A stretch of 64,000 nt of DNA from Verrucomicrobia bacterium LW23 (GTDB lineage: Bacteria > Verrucomicrobiota > Verrucomicrobiia > Methylacidiphilales > UBA1321), in NCBI GenBank assembly GCA_003054695.1, contig QAZA01000025.1, forward strand, positions 62,001-126,000. Reading direction: 5' to 3'. The translations under genes were made by a program, and so were the position numbers. Shown one piece after another: positions 1-8,821 of this stretch. The notes below the pieces were generated by a model. It was not told where the DNA came from. It ran no database searches and saw only the letters and a list, made by a program, of their open reading frames with translations. How positions within the stretch are numbered: the stretch's first letter is position 1; each line of letters opens with the position of its first letter.

Positions 1-1
1 G

Positions 2-139
2 TATTATCGATTAAAGAAGGTAGCTTTTGCAGCAGCCGGCGCATTCAAGGGAAGAAATGTTGCCTTTATCGCAGCTGTGGGTCATGGGCGCGAAGAATCT
101 TCCATTATGAGATTGCGCTTTGGTTTGAAAGCCTTTTAG
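2..139 (+). CDS. C-terminal fragment of an unknown protein (5' end outside window)
   Basis: An open frame enters from the left edge and ends at a TAG at 137-139, giving 45 residues. The last residues read RLRFGLKAF: alternating hydrophobic residues ending in a terminal Phe, as in many outer-membrane beta-barrel proteins. The stretch is more AT-rich than the genes that follow. A barrel or autotransporter C-terminus is possible but cannot be shown from so little sequence, and the frame could be fortuitous. Confidence 0.3.
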   Translation, partial: YYRLKKVAFAAAGAFKGRNVAFIAAVGHGREESSIMRLRFGLKAF

Positions 140-192
140 TCATCAGAATAGATTCGCAGTTCGCGTTCGCCGAACGCCCCACCCCCACTCCC

Positions 193-993
193 ATGTCCCA
201 CGCCTCCCAGAATCCCGGCGAGCCCGCGGCCGCTTCGGATTCCGTACTTGTTGCCGGTGCGCCGGCTATTGTTGTGACATCCACCCCCGGCGAGGAGCCC
301 GAGGCAGGGGCAGGCGTGCTGCAACGTGCTGTGGCCAAAGGATTTGCCGCCGCCTGGGAGAACCGGGTGCCGGCTATCGTTACGCTGGCGTGCATGGCCA
401 CGATGGTGGTGTGCTACTACCTGTGGCCCTCCACCGGCATTGTGCTGCAGATCCTCGCCGGCTGGAAGGAGGCCGGCGGCTTTACGTTTGCGGCACTGGC
501 CAGTGGCTTTACGGGCGGCATTATGGCGCAGGCCGTCAAAGTGGCTCTTATTCAACGCTTTAGGTGGACCTGGCAGAATACGGTGGACGCCGTGTTCTGC
601 TTCATTTTCTTTGCCATTAACGGCATGCTGGTGGTGGTGCTTTACCGCTGGCAGGCCGACTATTTTGGGCACGAGGCGCGGTGGGATATCATCGCCAAAA
701 AGGTGCTTTTCGACCAGTTTGTCTTCAGCTTCTTCTGGTCCGCCCCCTTCGCCTCCATTGCGTTTGCGTGGAAGGATTGCGGCTTTAGCTGGGTTGCGCT
801 GCGCCCCCGGCTCAACCTCGGCTTCGTCGCAGACACCATCCTGCCCATGGTTATCACCAACTGGTGCTTCTGGATTCCGATGGTGTCGCTGGTGTACTCG
901 CTGCCCACCGCGCTGCAATATCCGCTCTTTCTCATCATTATGGCGCTGTGGTCGCTTATCCTTGCCACGCTGGCGGAGAAGCGGACGGCCTGA
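193..993 (+). CDS. Polytopic membrane protein, Mpv17/PMP22-like
   Basis: The 266-residue product starts with a polar, Ala/Pro-rich segment of about 55 residues. It then has four or five hydrophobic segments, roughly residues 60-80, 95-115, 135-155, 175-195 and 220-260. The last third (a Trp/Pro-containing helix followed by a helix ending near LAEKRTA) resembles the C-terminal signature of Mpv17/PMP22 integral membrane proteins, whose bacterial members have no settled function. The ATG at 193 is preceded by C-rich DNA and no Shine-Dalgarno motif, like its neighbours. It lies upstream of dapF on the same strand, 170 bases away. The membrane location is secure; the family assignment is tentative. 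Confidence 0.6.
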   Translation: MSHASQNPGEPAAASDSVLVAGAPAIVVTSTPGEEPEAGAGVLQRAVAKGFAAAWENRVPAIVTLACMATMVVCYYLWPSTGIVLQILAGWKEAGGFTFAALASGFTGGIMAQAVKVALIQRFRWTWQNTVDAVFCFIFFAINGMLVVVLYRWQADYFGHEARWDIIAKKVLFDQFVFSFFWSAPFASIAFAWKDCGFSWVALRPRLNLGFVADTILPMVITNWCFWIPMVSLVYSLPTALQYPLFLIIMALWSLILATLAEKRTA

Positions 994-1163
994 GCCGATG
1001 TGGGGCGGCGGAGGAGGATGAGGAGGAGGGGGTGGCAAGTCGTCACGCTTTTCTTGCTTTGCACAAGCGCAAGATTGTTTTAGCATGTATGGTGCTCGTC
1101 CCTTTGCCAACGCATTTGCAGCGAAGGCAGTTGCGGCGGCACTCCCGTTCCCACCACACCCCG

Positions 1164-1979
1164 ATGAAACTGGCTTTCTCCAAAATGAGCGGTGCCGGCA
1201 ACGATTTTGTTGTCGTCGATAACCGCGACGCCTCCCTTGATCTCAACGCCGATCTCGTCGCCAAACTGTGCGACCGCCATTTCGGCGTGGGCGCGGATGG
1301 CCTTCTGGCCGTGGAACTTACGCCGGATGCCGACTTTCGCATGCGGTACTACAATGCCGATGGCGGCGAGGCCGAAATGTGCGGCAATGGCGCCCGCTGC
1401 TTTGCGCGTTACGTGCAGCCGATGAGCCGGCGCGACAACGCCGTGGTCACCTTTACCACACCCGCCGGCCTCATTCGCGGCGAGTACGTGGGCAGCGACG
1501 TGGCGGTTAATCTGACCGCGCCGACCGGCCTGGCGCTGAACCAGAAGATTGTGCTGCCCATCCCGGGCGAGCCCGAAGTGCTGGTGCACAGCCTCAACAC
1601 CGGCGTGCCGCATGCCGTTGTGTTTGTGGAGGATGTGGAGAATACGCCCATTGTGGAGTGGGGCCGCGCCATCCGCCGCCATACCGCCTTTGCCCCCAGG
1701 GGCACCAACGCCAATTTTGCACAGATAATCGACGGGTCGAGCATTCGCGTACGCACCTATGAGCGCGGCGTGGAGGACGAGACGCTGGCGTGCGGCACGG
1801 GCGTTACGGCGGCGGCCATTCTGGCGCATGTCGTTCATGGCGTGGAGCTTCCGGTGCGCGTGAAAGTGCAGGGCGGCGATTTCCTCGCGGTGCGCTTTAA
1901 ACGCGATGGCGACGCTTTTGCTGATGTAACGCTGCAAGGCCCTGCCACTGTGGTGTTTAAAGGCGAAATCGAAATCTGA
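1164..1979 (+). CDS. dapF: Diaminopimelate epimerase DapF
   Basis: Interconverts LL- and meso-diaminopimelate in the lysine and peptidoglycan pathway, in the cytoplasm. The 271-residue protein begins MKLAFSKMSGAGNDFVVVDN, the family's typical N-terminus with the substrate-binding Asn. The two catalytic cysteines are visible: Cys73 in EMCGNGARC and Cys210 in LACGTGVTAAA. The frame is open further upstream (to 864), but that extension is not conserved in character and the DapF fold starts at 1164, so I place the start there. dapA and dapB follow on the same strand. No Shine-Dalgarno motif is seen (sequence before ATG is CACCCCG). Confidence 0.96.
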   Translation: MKLAFSKMSGAGNDFVVVDNRDASLDLNADLVAKLCDRHFGVGADGLLAVELTPDADFRMRYYNADGGEAEMCGNGARCFARYVQPMSRRDNAVVTFTTPAGLIRGEYVGSDVAVNLTAPTGLALNQKIVLPIPGEPEVLVHSLNTGVPHAVVFVEDVENTPIVEWGRAIRRHTAFAPRGTNANFAQIIDGSSIRVRTYERGVEDETLACGTGVTAAAILAHVVHGVELPVRVKVQGGDFLAVRFKRDGDAFADVTLQGPATVVFKGEIEI

Positions 1980-2004
1980 TTTCCGCCACACCGCCTGAGA
2001 GGCG

Positions 2005-2021
2005 GGGACATGAGATGTCCC
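2005..2021. repeat. Dispersed palindrome GGGACAT-n3-ATGTCCC
   Basis: A perfect 7-bp inverted repeat with a 3-base centre lies between dapF and dapA. The same palindrome family occurs at 7847-7938 and as six tandem units at 12486-12593, so it is a dispersed repeat rather than a dap-specific operator. Confidence 0.75.
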
Positions 2022-2087
2022 TGCCGGCCCGCTTCTCCCTTTTCCTTCACTTCCCCCTTCCTTCCATTTCCGCACGCCCCCACCTTT

Positions 2088-3008
2088 ATGCCAGCCCCTG
2101 AACCGACACCGCTGCCCGGCGGCCCAACTCACGTATTCGCCGGCACTTACACCGCTATCGTCACCCCGTTTCGCGACGACAAAGTGGATGAAAAGGCGCT
2201 TCTCGCACTCATCGAGCGCCAGGTGGCCGGCGGCGTGGACGGCGTGATCCCTGTCGGCACCACCGGGGAGTCCCCGACGCTGACGCACGACGAGCACATG
2301 CGGGTGATCGAGCTGACCATCCAGGCGGCGGCCGGCCGCGTTAAGGTGATTGCCGGCACGGGTAGCAACAGCACGCGCGAGGCGATTGCGATGACTGTGG
2401 CGGCCGCCGGGATGGGCGCCGATGGAGCGCTCCTCGTCGCACCCTACTACAACAAGCCCAGCCAGCCGGGCCTGGTGGCGCACTTCAGCGCCATTGCCAA
2501 CGCGGCGCCCAACCTGCCGATTGTGCTCTACAGCATCCCCGGCCGCTGCGGCATTGAGATCGGCATCGATACCACCGCCACCCTGGCGGCTGCGCACAAG
2601 AACATCGTCGGCATCAAGGAGGCCGGCGGCTCGGTCGATCGCGTCAGCCAGCTGCGCCAGGCGCTGCCGGAGTCGTTCACGATTCTCTCTGGCGATGACT
2701 CGCTGACGCTGCCGTTTATGGCGGTTGGCGCGGTCGGCGTCATCAGCGTGGCCACTAATCTTATTCCGGCGGAAGTCTCGAAGATGGTGGAGTACGCGCG
2801 GCACGGCAACGAGATTGAGGCCGAGCGCATCCATCGCCGCCTTTACCCGCTTTTCCGCGACCTGTTTATCGAGCCCAACCCCGTGCCGATCAAGACGGCG
2901 ATGGCGCGCCGCGGCTGGATGACCGAGGAGGTGCGCCTGCCCCTGGTAGGCATGCAGCCCGCCAAGCGCGCGCAGCTGGAGCAAACGCTGGTGTCGCTCT
3001 CGCTTTAA
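2088..3008 (+). CDS. dapA: 4-hydroxy-tetrahydrodipicolinate synthase DapA
   Basis: Condenses pyruvate with aspartate semialdehyde, the first committed step of the diaminopimelate/lysine pathway. The 306-residue TIM-barrel protein shows the GTTGESPTL substrate loop, the catalytic Tyr148 in LYSIPGRCG and the Schiff-base Lys177 in VGIKEAGG. The N-terminal Ala/Pro-rich leader of about 15 residues precedes the core beginning GTYTAIVTPF. I chose ATG 2088 over an upstream in-frame start at 2010 because the upstream part is low-complexity and overlaps the palindrome at 2005. It sits between dapF and dapB on the same strand. The 70 bases before the start are strikingly pyrimidine-rich and lack a Shine-Dalgarno motif. 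Confidence 0.96.
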   Translation: MPAPEPTPLPGGPTHVFAGTYTAIVTPFRDDKVDEKALLALIERQVAGGVDGVIPVGTTGESPTLTHDEHMRVIELTIQAAAGRVKVIAGTGSNSTREAIAMTVAAAGMGADGALLVAPYYNKPSQPGLVAHFSAIANAAPNLPIVLYSIPGRCGIEIGIDTTATLAAAHKNIVGIKEAGGSVDRVSQLRQALPESFTILSGDDSLTLPFMAVGAVGVISVATNLIPAEVSKMVEYARHGNEIEAERIHRRLYPLFRDLFIEPNPVPIKTAMARRGWMTEEVRLPLVGMQPAKRAQLEQTLVSLSL

Positions 3009-3067
3009 GTCCGGCGGACCTCCCGCAGCCATTACGTTGCTTTAACCCCTTCCCTTTTATTACCAAC

Positions 3068-3805
3068 ATGTTACGCGTCATTATTGTCGGATCCAAAGGC
3101 CGCATGGGCCAGGCCCTTGTTCGGTTAACCCACGAGGACTCCGATCTGCAGCTGGCCGGCGAGATTGATGCCGGCGACGATATCGAACCGCTTCTGGCGC
3201 AGGCAGATACGATTGTGGAGTTTGCGCACCACTCCGTTACCGTCCCCCTGCTGGAGAAGGCGGTGAAGGCGAAGAAGCCGGTCGTGATCGGCACCACCGG
3301 CCACACGGCCGAGGAGCGCGCCGCGATTCACGCCGCCGGCGTACACCTGCCGATTGTGTACGCGCCAAACTATTCGGTGGGCGTCAATGTTCTGTTCCAC
3401 CTTGTGCAAAAAACGGCGCAAATCCTTGGGCCGCACTTTGATCAGGAGGTTTTTGAGATGCACCATCGCCTGAAGGTGGATGCCCCCAGCGGCACCGCCC
3501 GCCGCCTGGGCGAGATCCTGGCCGAGGTAAAGGGCCGCGATTACGACGAGCTGATTCAGAACGGCCGCAGCGGCGAGCCCGGCAAGCGCACCAAGCACGA
3601 GATAGGCATGCACGCCTTCCGCGGCGGCGACGTTGTGGGCGATCACACCGTATTTTTTGCCGGGATAGGCGAGCGTATTGAGCTGACGCACCGCGCCTCC
3701 AGCCGCGACACGTTTGCGTCTGGCGCCCTTCGCGCCGCCAAGTGGCTGGCCACGCAGGGCGACGGCGTGTTTACGATGCAGGACGTGCTGAACCTGCGCG
3801 ACTGA
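3068..3805 (+). CDS. dapB: 4-hydroxy-tetrahydrodipicolinate reductase DapB
   Basis: NAD(P)H-dependent reduction of hydroxytetrahydrodipicolinate, directly after DapA in the pathway. The 245-residue protein has the N-terminal nucleotide-binding motif VGSKGRMGQ and the APNYSVGVN segment. It also has the catalytic block EMHHRLKVDAPSGTA, containing the general-acid His and the Lys. It is somewhat shorter than the E. coli enzyme (273 residues), as in several other phyla. It starts 59 bases after dapA and probably ends the dap unit, since a hairpin follows. No dapD, dapE or dapL lies nearby, so the later pathway variant cannot be told here. Confidence 0.95.
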   Translation: MLRVIIVGSKGRMGQALVRLTHEDSDLQLAGEIDAGDDIEPLLAQADTIVEFAHHSVTVPLLEKAVKAKKPVVIGTTGHTAEERAAIHAAGVHLPIVYAPNYSVGVNVLFHLVQKTAQILGPHFDQEVFEMHHRLKVDAPSGTARRLGEILAEVKGRDYDELIQNGRSGEPGKRTKHEIGMHAFRGGDVVGDHTVFFAGIGERIELTHRASSRDTFASGALRAAKWLATQGDGVFTMQDVLNLRD

Positions 3806-3812
3806 GCGCGAA

Positions 3813-3830
3813 GGGGCGAATTTTCGCCCC
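3813..3830 (+). terminator. Hairpin after dapB, possible terminator
   Basis: GGGGCG and CGCCCC pair around a six-base AATTTT loop (or 8-bp arms with a two-base loop), eight bases after the dapB stop. There is no clear T-run after the stem, so it could be a factor-assisted terminator or an mRNA-stabilising hairpin. Confidence 0.45.
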
Positions 3831-4192
3831 GAACTTCGGTAGAGTGGCACCTGAAATGCTTTACAAAAACAGCTCAGGGCGGTTTGTGATTAACGACAGG
3901 TTCCCTATCTTTCATCTCGCTTTTTGTGCGATACATAGGTAGACTTGATTTCACTAGGCGAATTTGTCATAAATAACGATAGGTCATCGACTTATAAGCC
4001 TTAAGCAGTATAAACCAGCCACAGGGTTACGAAGCTTTTCCTTATCCGCTGTTTATCATTATCATCAACGAGGCGCAAGACTGTCTCGTCAAGAGGTTGT
4101 ACATCATTCAATATTGTTTAGTAAACAGACCGCTTTCTTTCGCTGCCTTTCCTTCACCAGCCTGATCTGACGCCCTCCCGATATCCACTTTT
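3831..4192. other. AT-rich intergenic region upstream of the hybrid kinase
   Basis: About 360 bases with clearly lower GC than the flanking genes and no convincing gene on either strand. It probably carries the promoter of the 4193 kinase gene. I could not single out a -35/-10 pair or an operator with confidence. Confidence 0.5.
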
Positions 4193-7100
4193 ATGGCTAT
4201 GGCTCCACTGCCCCCGGATGAGTCGCAGCGACTGGCGTCGCTCCGCTCTCTCATCAAGTACGGCGTGACTGGTGAGGAGCGCCTCAGCCGTATCACAAGG
4301 CTTGCACGAAGGATTTTTAACGTTCCGGCCGGCGCCATTACCCTGGTGGAGCGCGATGAACAGAAGTTTTACGGCGCCTTTGGGGCCGACTTCGCTTCCA
4401 GCCCGCGCGACAACAGCTTTAACAGCTACACCATACTGCAGGATGATCCGCTGATTGTCCCCGACGCACTTCAGGACGCACGCTTTTGCGATATACCGCA
4501 GGTGACCCAGATGGGCGTGCGCGCCTACGCCGGTTGCGCCCTGCATACGCCCGATGGCAGCCGCGTAGGCGCCCTGTTTGTGGTGGACGACGCGCCCCGC
4601 GCGTTCTCGGTAGACGACGTGCGCGAGTTGGTGGACCTGGCGCGACTGGCCGAGGACGAGCTGTGCCTGCGCATGTGGCAAACCGCATGGGACGAGAGGG
4701 CCGGCTACGAGGCCAGCTACCTGCTTAATCAGCGCCGCTTTCAGGATGTAGCGGACGCGATGGGCGAGTACATCTGGGAGGTGGACGAGAAGGGCCGCTA
4801 CACGTACTTGAGTGATCGCTTTTGCGATATGCTGGGGTACACGCGCGAGGAAGCCCTCGGCCGCCCCCTGTTCGACTTTATGGTTGCCGGCGACGCCGAC
4901 GCCGTCCGCTACTGGTTTTTTGAGCAAGTGGCCGCCCATCGCCACCCGTTCCGCTCGCTGGAGTTCCGCAGCGTCACCAAAAGCGGCCAGCTCATCTGGC
5001 AATCCGTCAGCGGCGTGCCGGTGCTGGACGCGCACGGCGACCTGATGGGCTACCGGGGCGCCGGCCTCGATGTCTCCGACCGCAAACGCACGCAGGAGCG
5101 CACCCGCCTGCTGGAGCAGGCCGTCAACGATGCCATGGAAGGCGTCGTGATTACCGACACGATGCTGAACGCGCCCGGCCCCACTATCATCTACGTTAAC
5201 CGCGCCGCCGAGCGGCTGACCGGTTACTCGCGCGACGAACTTGTCGGCAAAAACCCGCGCATGTTTCAGGGCCCCAGGACGGACCGCGAAATGCTGCGGC
5301 ACCTTCGCGGTGCGCTGGAGGCCGGCCGCGGCTTTGAGGCCGAGACGGTGAACTACCGCAAGGATGGCACCGAGTACTTTGTGGAGCTGCACTTCTCGCC
5401 TATACGCGACTCCCACGGCGTGATTACGCACTGGCTCTCCGTACAGCGCGATATATCCGAGCGCCAGCAGGCGGAGCAGGCCCTGCGCGAGGCCGAGGAA
5501 TCCTACCGCACCATTTACGAGAACGTAAAGGAGGGCATTTTTCAAAGCACGGTGGACGGCCGCTTTTGCAGCGCAAACCCCGCGCTGGCCCATATTTACG
5601 GCTACGACTCGCAGGAAGATTTGCTCGAGTCCATCGAGGACATCTCCACCCAGCTGTACTGCGACCCAGCCCGGCGCGCGCAAATCTGCGATATTCTTGA
5701 CACGCAGGGCGAAGTGCAGGGCCTGGAGTCCCGCGTCTATCGCAAGGATGGATCCAGCATCTGGATCTCCGAGACCTCCCGCGCCGTGCGCGACGAAGAC
5801 GGCACGTTGCTCTACTACGAGGGCACCGTCCAGGACGTAACCGATCGCAAAAAGGCGGACGACGAGCTGCGACGCGCCAAGGAGGCCGCAGAGACGGCCA
5901 ACCAGGCCAAGAGCGAGTTTTTGGCCAACATGAGCCACGAAATTCGCACGCCGATGAACGCCATCGTAGGCCTTACCGGCCTGCTGCTGGATACCGAGCT
6001 GACGCCCGAACAGCGCGAGTACGTGGAGACGGTGCGCCAGAGCGGCGACGCGTTGCTGACGATCATCAACGACATCCTCGACTTCAGCAAGATTGAGAGC
6101 GGCAAGCTGGAGATTGAGCACGCGCCGTTTAACCTGCGCATTATGCTGGAGGAGGCGTTCGACTACGTAAGCTCGCGCGCGGCGGAAAAGAAGCTGGACC
6201 TGGCCTGCCTGGTGGATCCCGCTGTGCCGCAACAGTTTCTGGGGGACGTAACGCGCCTGCGGCAGATCATCGCCAATCTGCTCAGCAACGCCGTCAAGTT
6301 TACGGAAAAAGGTGAAGTTACTGTCACCGTCGGCTGCACCAAACAAAATGACAGCGGCTGGTGGGCCGTACGCTTTGTGGTGCGCGATACCGGTGTCGGC
6401 ATCCCGCAGGACAAGATGGACCGGCTTTTCCGCTCCTTCAGCCAGGTGGATGCCTCGACAACCCGCAAGTACGGCGGCAGCGGCCTCGGCCTGGCCATCA
6501 GCAAAAAGCTCAGCGAGCTGATGGGCGGCGAGATCCGCGTATCCAGCACCGTAGGCCGTGGCTCGGAGTTCAGCATTACCGTGCCGCTGGAGGGGAGCTC
6601 CGCCAAAACCAGCCAGCTGCCGCTTCCCGCGGTACGCCCCAACCTCAACGGCAAAACGCTGCTCGTTGTCGACGACAACGCGAACGTGCGGCAAATGGTG
6701 GCCAACCTGGGCGAGATGTGGAACATGAACGTGGTGCAGTCCACCGACAGCCGTCATGCGTTACAGCTTGTGCAGCGGGGACTTACGTTCGACATCGCCC
6801 TGATTGAGCTGGAGCTGCCCAACATCGACGGCGTGCGCCTGGGCCACGAGATGGCGCGCCATCGCGGCCCGGAGACACCGCCGCTGATCCTGACGACGAC
6901 CATCTCCAACCACGCGGAGCTCGTCAAGCGCATGCCCCAGGGTTTCATTGCCAGCATTGCCAAACCGATGCATATGGAGCAGCTGCAAGAGATTCTGGAT
7001 CAAGGCATTACGGGGCGGCGCGTTACGAAGAAATCGCTGCGCAGCACCGGCAAGATCGATCCGCTCTTCGGCAAGCGCCGCCCCATGCGCATCCTGCTGG

Positions 7101-7828
7101 CCGAGGATAACCCCGTCAATCAAAAGGTCGCCATGCGCATCCTCTCCCAGATGAGCTACCGCCCCGACGTGGCGCAAAACGGCCTGGAAGCGCTGCAAGC
7201 CGTTGAGCGCCAGAGCTATGACGTGATTCTGATGGACGTGCAGATGCCCGAAATGGATGGCCTGGAGGCAACACGCCAAATCCGCAGGCTTAAGGGCAAA
7301 AAGCAGCCCTACATTATTGCGATGACCGCCAACGCCATGCCCGGCGACAGCGACCGCTGCCTCAACGCCGGTATGGACGCCTACATGAGCAAACCGGTGC
7401 GCGTGGAGCAGCTGCAGACAGAGCTTGCCAAGTGCAGCGACAGCATGAAGCAGGTTGTGGATCTCTCTGCGCTGGAGCACTTTAGCCACCTGGGCGGCGA
7501 AAGCGATGAGGAGGGGCTGCTGGAAATCATCACCCTGTTTCTCTCCGACTCACCCCGCACCATCAACGCGCTCAGCACCTCCCTGCAAAAGGAGGACGCG
7601 AACGGCATTTACTACCACGCCCACACCCTCAAAGGCAGCTGCAGTAACTTCGGCGCCAAGCAGATGCAGATGGTGTGCACCAACATAGAAGAGTTTGCAC
7701 GCAAACAGGATTTCTCCAGCGTCGGCGATCTGCTCGAAGCTTTGCAGGCGGAGTACACGGAAGTCAAAAACGCGCTGGAAGAGAAGCGGCGCGACTTGCA
7801 GAGCCGAGTGGCTTCGTCCGGACGATAA
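4193..7828 (+). CDS. Hybrid sensor histidine kinase with GAF, three PAS, two receivers and HPt
   Basis: A 1211-residue multistep phosphorelay protein without transmembrane segments, so probably cytoplasmic. Domain order: GAF (about 30-140), PAS (180-292), PAS/PAC (305-425), PAS/PAC (435-552), HisKA (575-643, phosphoacceptor His582 in SHEIRTPMN), HATPase (690-800, with DTGVGIP and GGSGLGLAI), receiver 1 (about 822-940), receiver 2 (965-1080, Asp1015 in [10 protein letters not shown]), HPt (1090-1200, His1144 in HTLKGSC). Receiver 1 has Glu872 where the phosphoacceptor Asp is expected ([10 protein letters not shown]), so it is probably not phosphorylated. A likely relay is His582 to Asp1015 to His1144 and on to an unseen response regulator. 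The signal is unknown; GAF and PAS suggest a small ligand or redox cue. No cognate regulator lies beside it. Confidence 0.95.
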   Translation: MAMAPLPPDESQRLASLRSLIKYGVTGEERLSRITRLARRIFNVPAGAITLVERDEQKFYGAFGADFASSPRDNSFNSYTILQDDPLIVPDALQDARFCDIPQVTQMGVRAYAGCALHTPDGSRVGALFVVDDAPRAFSVDDVRELVDLARLAEDELCLRMWQTAWDERAGYEASYLLNQRRFQDVADAMGEYIWEVDEKGRYTYLSDRFCDMLGYTREEALGRPLFDFMVAGDADAVRYWFFEQVAAHRHPFRSLEFRSVTKSGQLIWQSVSGVPVLDAHGDLMGYRGAGLDVSDRKRTQERTRLLEQAVNDAMEGVVITDTMLNAPGPTIIYVNRAAERLTGYSRDELVGKNPRMFQGPRTDREMLRHLRGALEAGRGFEAETVNYRKDGTEYFVELHFSPIRDSHGVITHWLSVQRDISERQQAEQALREAEESYRTIYENVKEGIFQSTVDGRFCSANPALAHIYGYDSQEDLLESIEDISTQLYCDPARRAQICDILDTQGEVQGLESRVYRKDGSSIWISETSRAVRDEDGTLLYYEGTVQDVTDRKKADDELRRAKEAAETANQAKSEFLANMSHEIRTPMNAIVGLTGLLLDTELTPEQREYVETVRQSGDALLTIINDILDFSKIESGKLEIEHAPFNLRIMLEEAFDYVSSRAAEKKLDLACLVDPAVPQQFLGDVTRLRQIIANLLSNAVKFTEKGEVTVTVGCTKQNDSGWWAVRFVVRDTGVGIPQDKMDRLFRSFSQVDASTTRKYGGSGLGLAISKKLSELMGGEIRVSSTVGRGSEFSITVPLEGSSAKTSQLPLPAVRPNLNGKTLLVVDDNANVRQMVANLGEMWNMNVVQSTDSRHALQLVQRGLTFDIALIELELPNIDGVRLGHEMARHRGPETPPLILTTTISNHAELVKRMPQGFIASIAKPMHMEQLQEILDQGITGRRVTKKSLRSTGKIDPLFGKRRPMRILLAEDNPVNQKVAMRILSQMSYRPDVAQNGLEALQAVERQSYDVILMDVQMPEMDGLEATRQIRRLKGKKQPYIIAMTANAMPGDSDRCLNAGMDAYMSKPVRVEQLQTELAKCSDSMKQVVDLSALEHFSHLGGESDEEGLLEIITLFLSDSPRTINALSTSLQKEDANGIYYHAHTLKGSCSNFGAKQMQMVCTNIEEFARKQDFSSVGDLLEALQAEYTEVKNALEEKRRDLQSRVASSGR

Positions 7829-7846
7829 CGGAAGCGGTGAGGGGAA

Positions 7847-7938
7847 GGACATGCCATGTCCCAGGGACACGGAATGTCCCTGTCATGAGAAGCTTCTCGC
7901 TTCTGGCAAAAGGGAGCCCCAGGGACATGCTGTGTCCC
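7847..7938. repeat. Three copies of the GGGACAT palindrome family
   Basis: Units at 7847-7861 (GGACAT-gcc-ATGTCC), 7864-7880 (imperfect) and 7922-7938 (GGGACA...TGTCCC) follow the kinase stop at 7828. The first two are adjacent and the third lies about 40 bases on. They belong to the same family as 2005-2021 and 12486-12593. As stem-loops between the kinase gene and the convergent 7990-8448 gene they might also act on transcript ends. Confidence 0.7.
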
Positions 7939-7989
7939 TGAGGCGAGCCAAATGTTTGATATGAAGAAACTTGTGGGATGGACAAGCTC

Positions 7990-8448
7990 TTACTTCGTCG
8001 CTTCTTCCTTCTTGTCTCCATCCGCAGCAGGGCAGTCCATCGGCACGGAGTGATGCTCGTGCGTCACCTCCCAGGCGCCAGCCTCGTTGCGACGAAAACC
8101 CATAGTGCTGCGACACTGGCAATCCATCGGCTCGGCGCCCTCCGCACAGGCGCCGTGCACGCCCATCACAAAGTGACAGAACGCAACGTCCTCGCCCGGG
8201 ATGATGCGCAGCTCATTCACCGTAATCTTCCAGTCGCCGGCCATGTGGCCCAGGCAGTTTACCCAGTGCTGGCGATAGTCCGCAGCGGATGTAAACTGAA
8301 ACGGCTTGGGTACATCAAAAGCCACCATGTCGGTGGAGCGTCCGGCCATAATGGCGTCGAGGTCCTTGCGGGCCACGGCCTCTACCCAGGCGGCCAGCAG
8401 GGCCTGAATTTCCGCCTCGGTCTTGCTCAGCTTCGCGGTCGTTGTCAT
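7990..8448 (-). CDS. SnoaL-like / NTF2-fold protein (DUF4440 type)
   Basis: A 152-residue soluble protein with the pattern of the SnoaL/ketosteroid-isomerase-like superfamily: an N-terminal helix (AEIQALLAAWVEAVARKDLD), the segment DMVAFDVPKPF, and later strands GEDVAFCHFVMGV and GAWEVTHEHHSVP. Members of this fold bind small hydrophobic molecules or act as isomerases or hydrolases; the substrate here cannot be told. The C-terminal tail is charged (DGDKKEEATK) and there are several Cys and His residues. It is transcribed convergently to the hybrid kinase and divergently from gdhA, so it is probably monocistronic. Confidence 0.8.
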   Translation of the reverse strand: MTTTAKLSKTEAEIQALLAAWVEAVARKDLDAIMAGRSTDMVAFDVPKPFQFTSAADYRQHWVNCLGHMAGDWKITVNELRIIPGEDVAFCHFVMGVHGACAEGAEPMDCQCRSTMGFRRNEAGAWEVTHEHHSVPMDCPAADGDKKEEATK

Positions 8449-8821
8449 ATACGTAATGTGTTGTTGGGGTGATGCTTACATGCGTTGTTAAAACGTGTTC
8501 CGACGCCTGGGCGGCATTGTGCCGCTGCGCCCTGTTCACAGATACGACGAATACCAGCGTTCATCCAGGACACCAAAATGCAAAGAAAACAAGGGCCCAT
8601 AAACGCATCGAAGTTATCGCGCTTATCTACTGTACAGGCGAAAATTGTTGCTCGCAATCCTTTGCACTTCGCACGGGTATGGAGTACATTCCCTTTTCCT
8701 TTGGCGGCGTCCCTCAATCGGACGCCGTTATTTGCTTCTACGGCCTGCTAACATCAGGCGGTCAGCCGTCTCATCCGGGTTAACCTGAATCGGAGCCAGT
8801 GCAGTTACAGATCTCCCTCTT
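8449..8821. other. Divergent intergenic region with hairpin upstream of gdhA
   Basis: About 370 bases between the divergent SnoaL-like gene and gdhA. No credible gene is seen. A 7-bp perfect stem (GGCGTCC/GGACGCC, 8706-8726) followed by GTTATTT lies about 95 bases before the gdhA start. It could be an attenuator-like hairpin in the gdhA leader or a spurious palindrome. Promoters for both genes should lie here, but none is clear enough to place. Confidence 0.45.

Noticed and set aside
864-1163. N-terminal extension of DapF
   Set aside because: The added 100 residues overlap the upstream membrane protein gene and have no DapF character.
1080-3032. Long open frame of 650 codons on the minus strand across dapF and dapA
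   Set aside because: It lies antisense to two clearly identified enzymes and its product is His/Arg/Gly-rich without domains; a shadow of GC-rich codon use.
4154-6757. 867-codon minus-strand frame across the hybrid kinase
   Set aside because: Antisense shadow of a gene with complete kinase motifs; product looks random.
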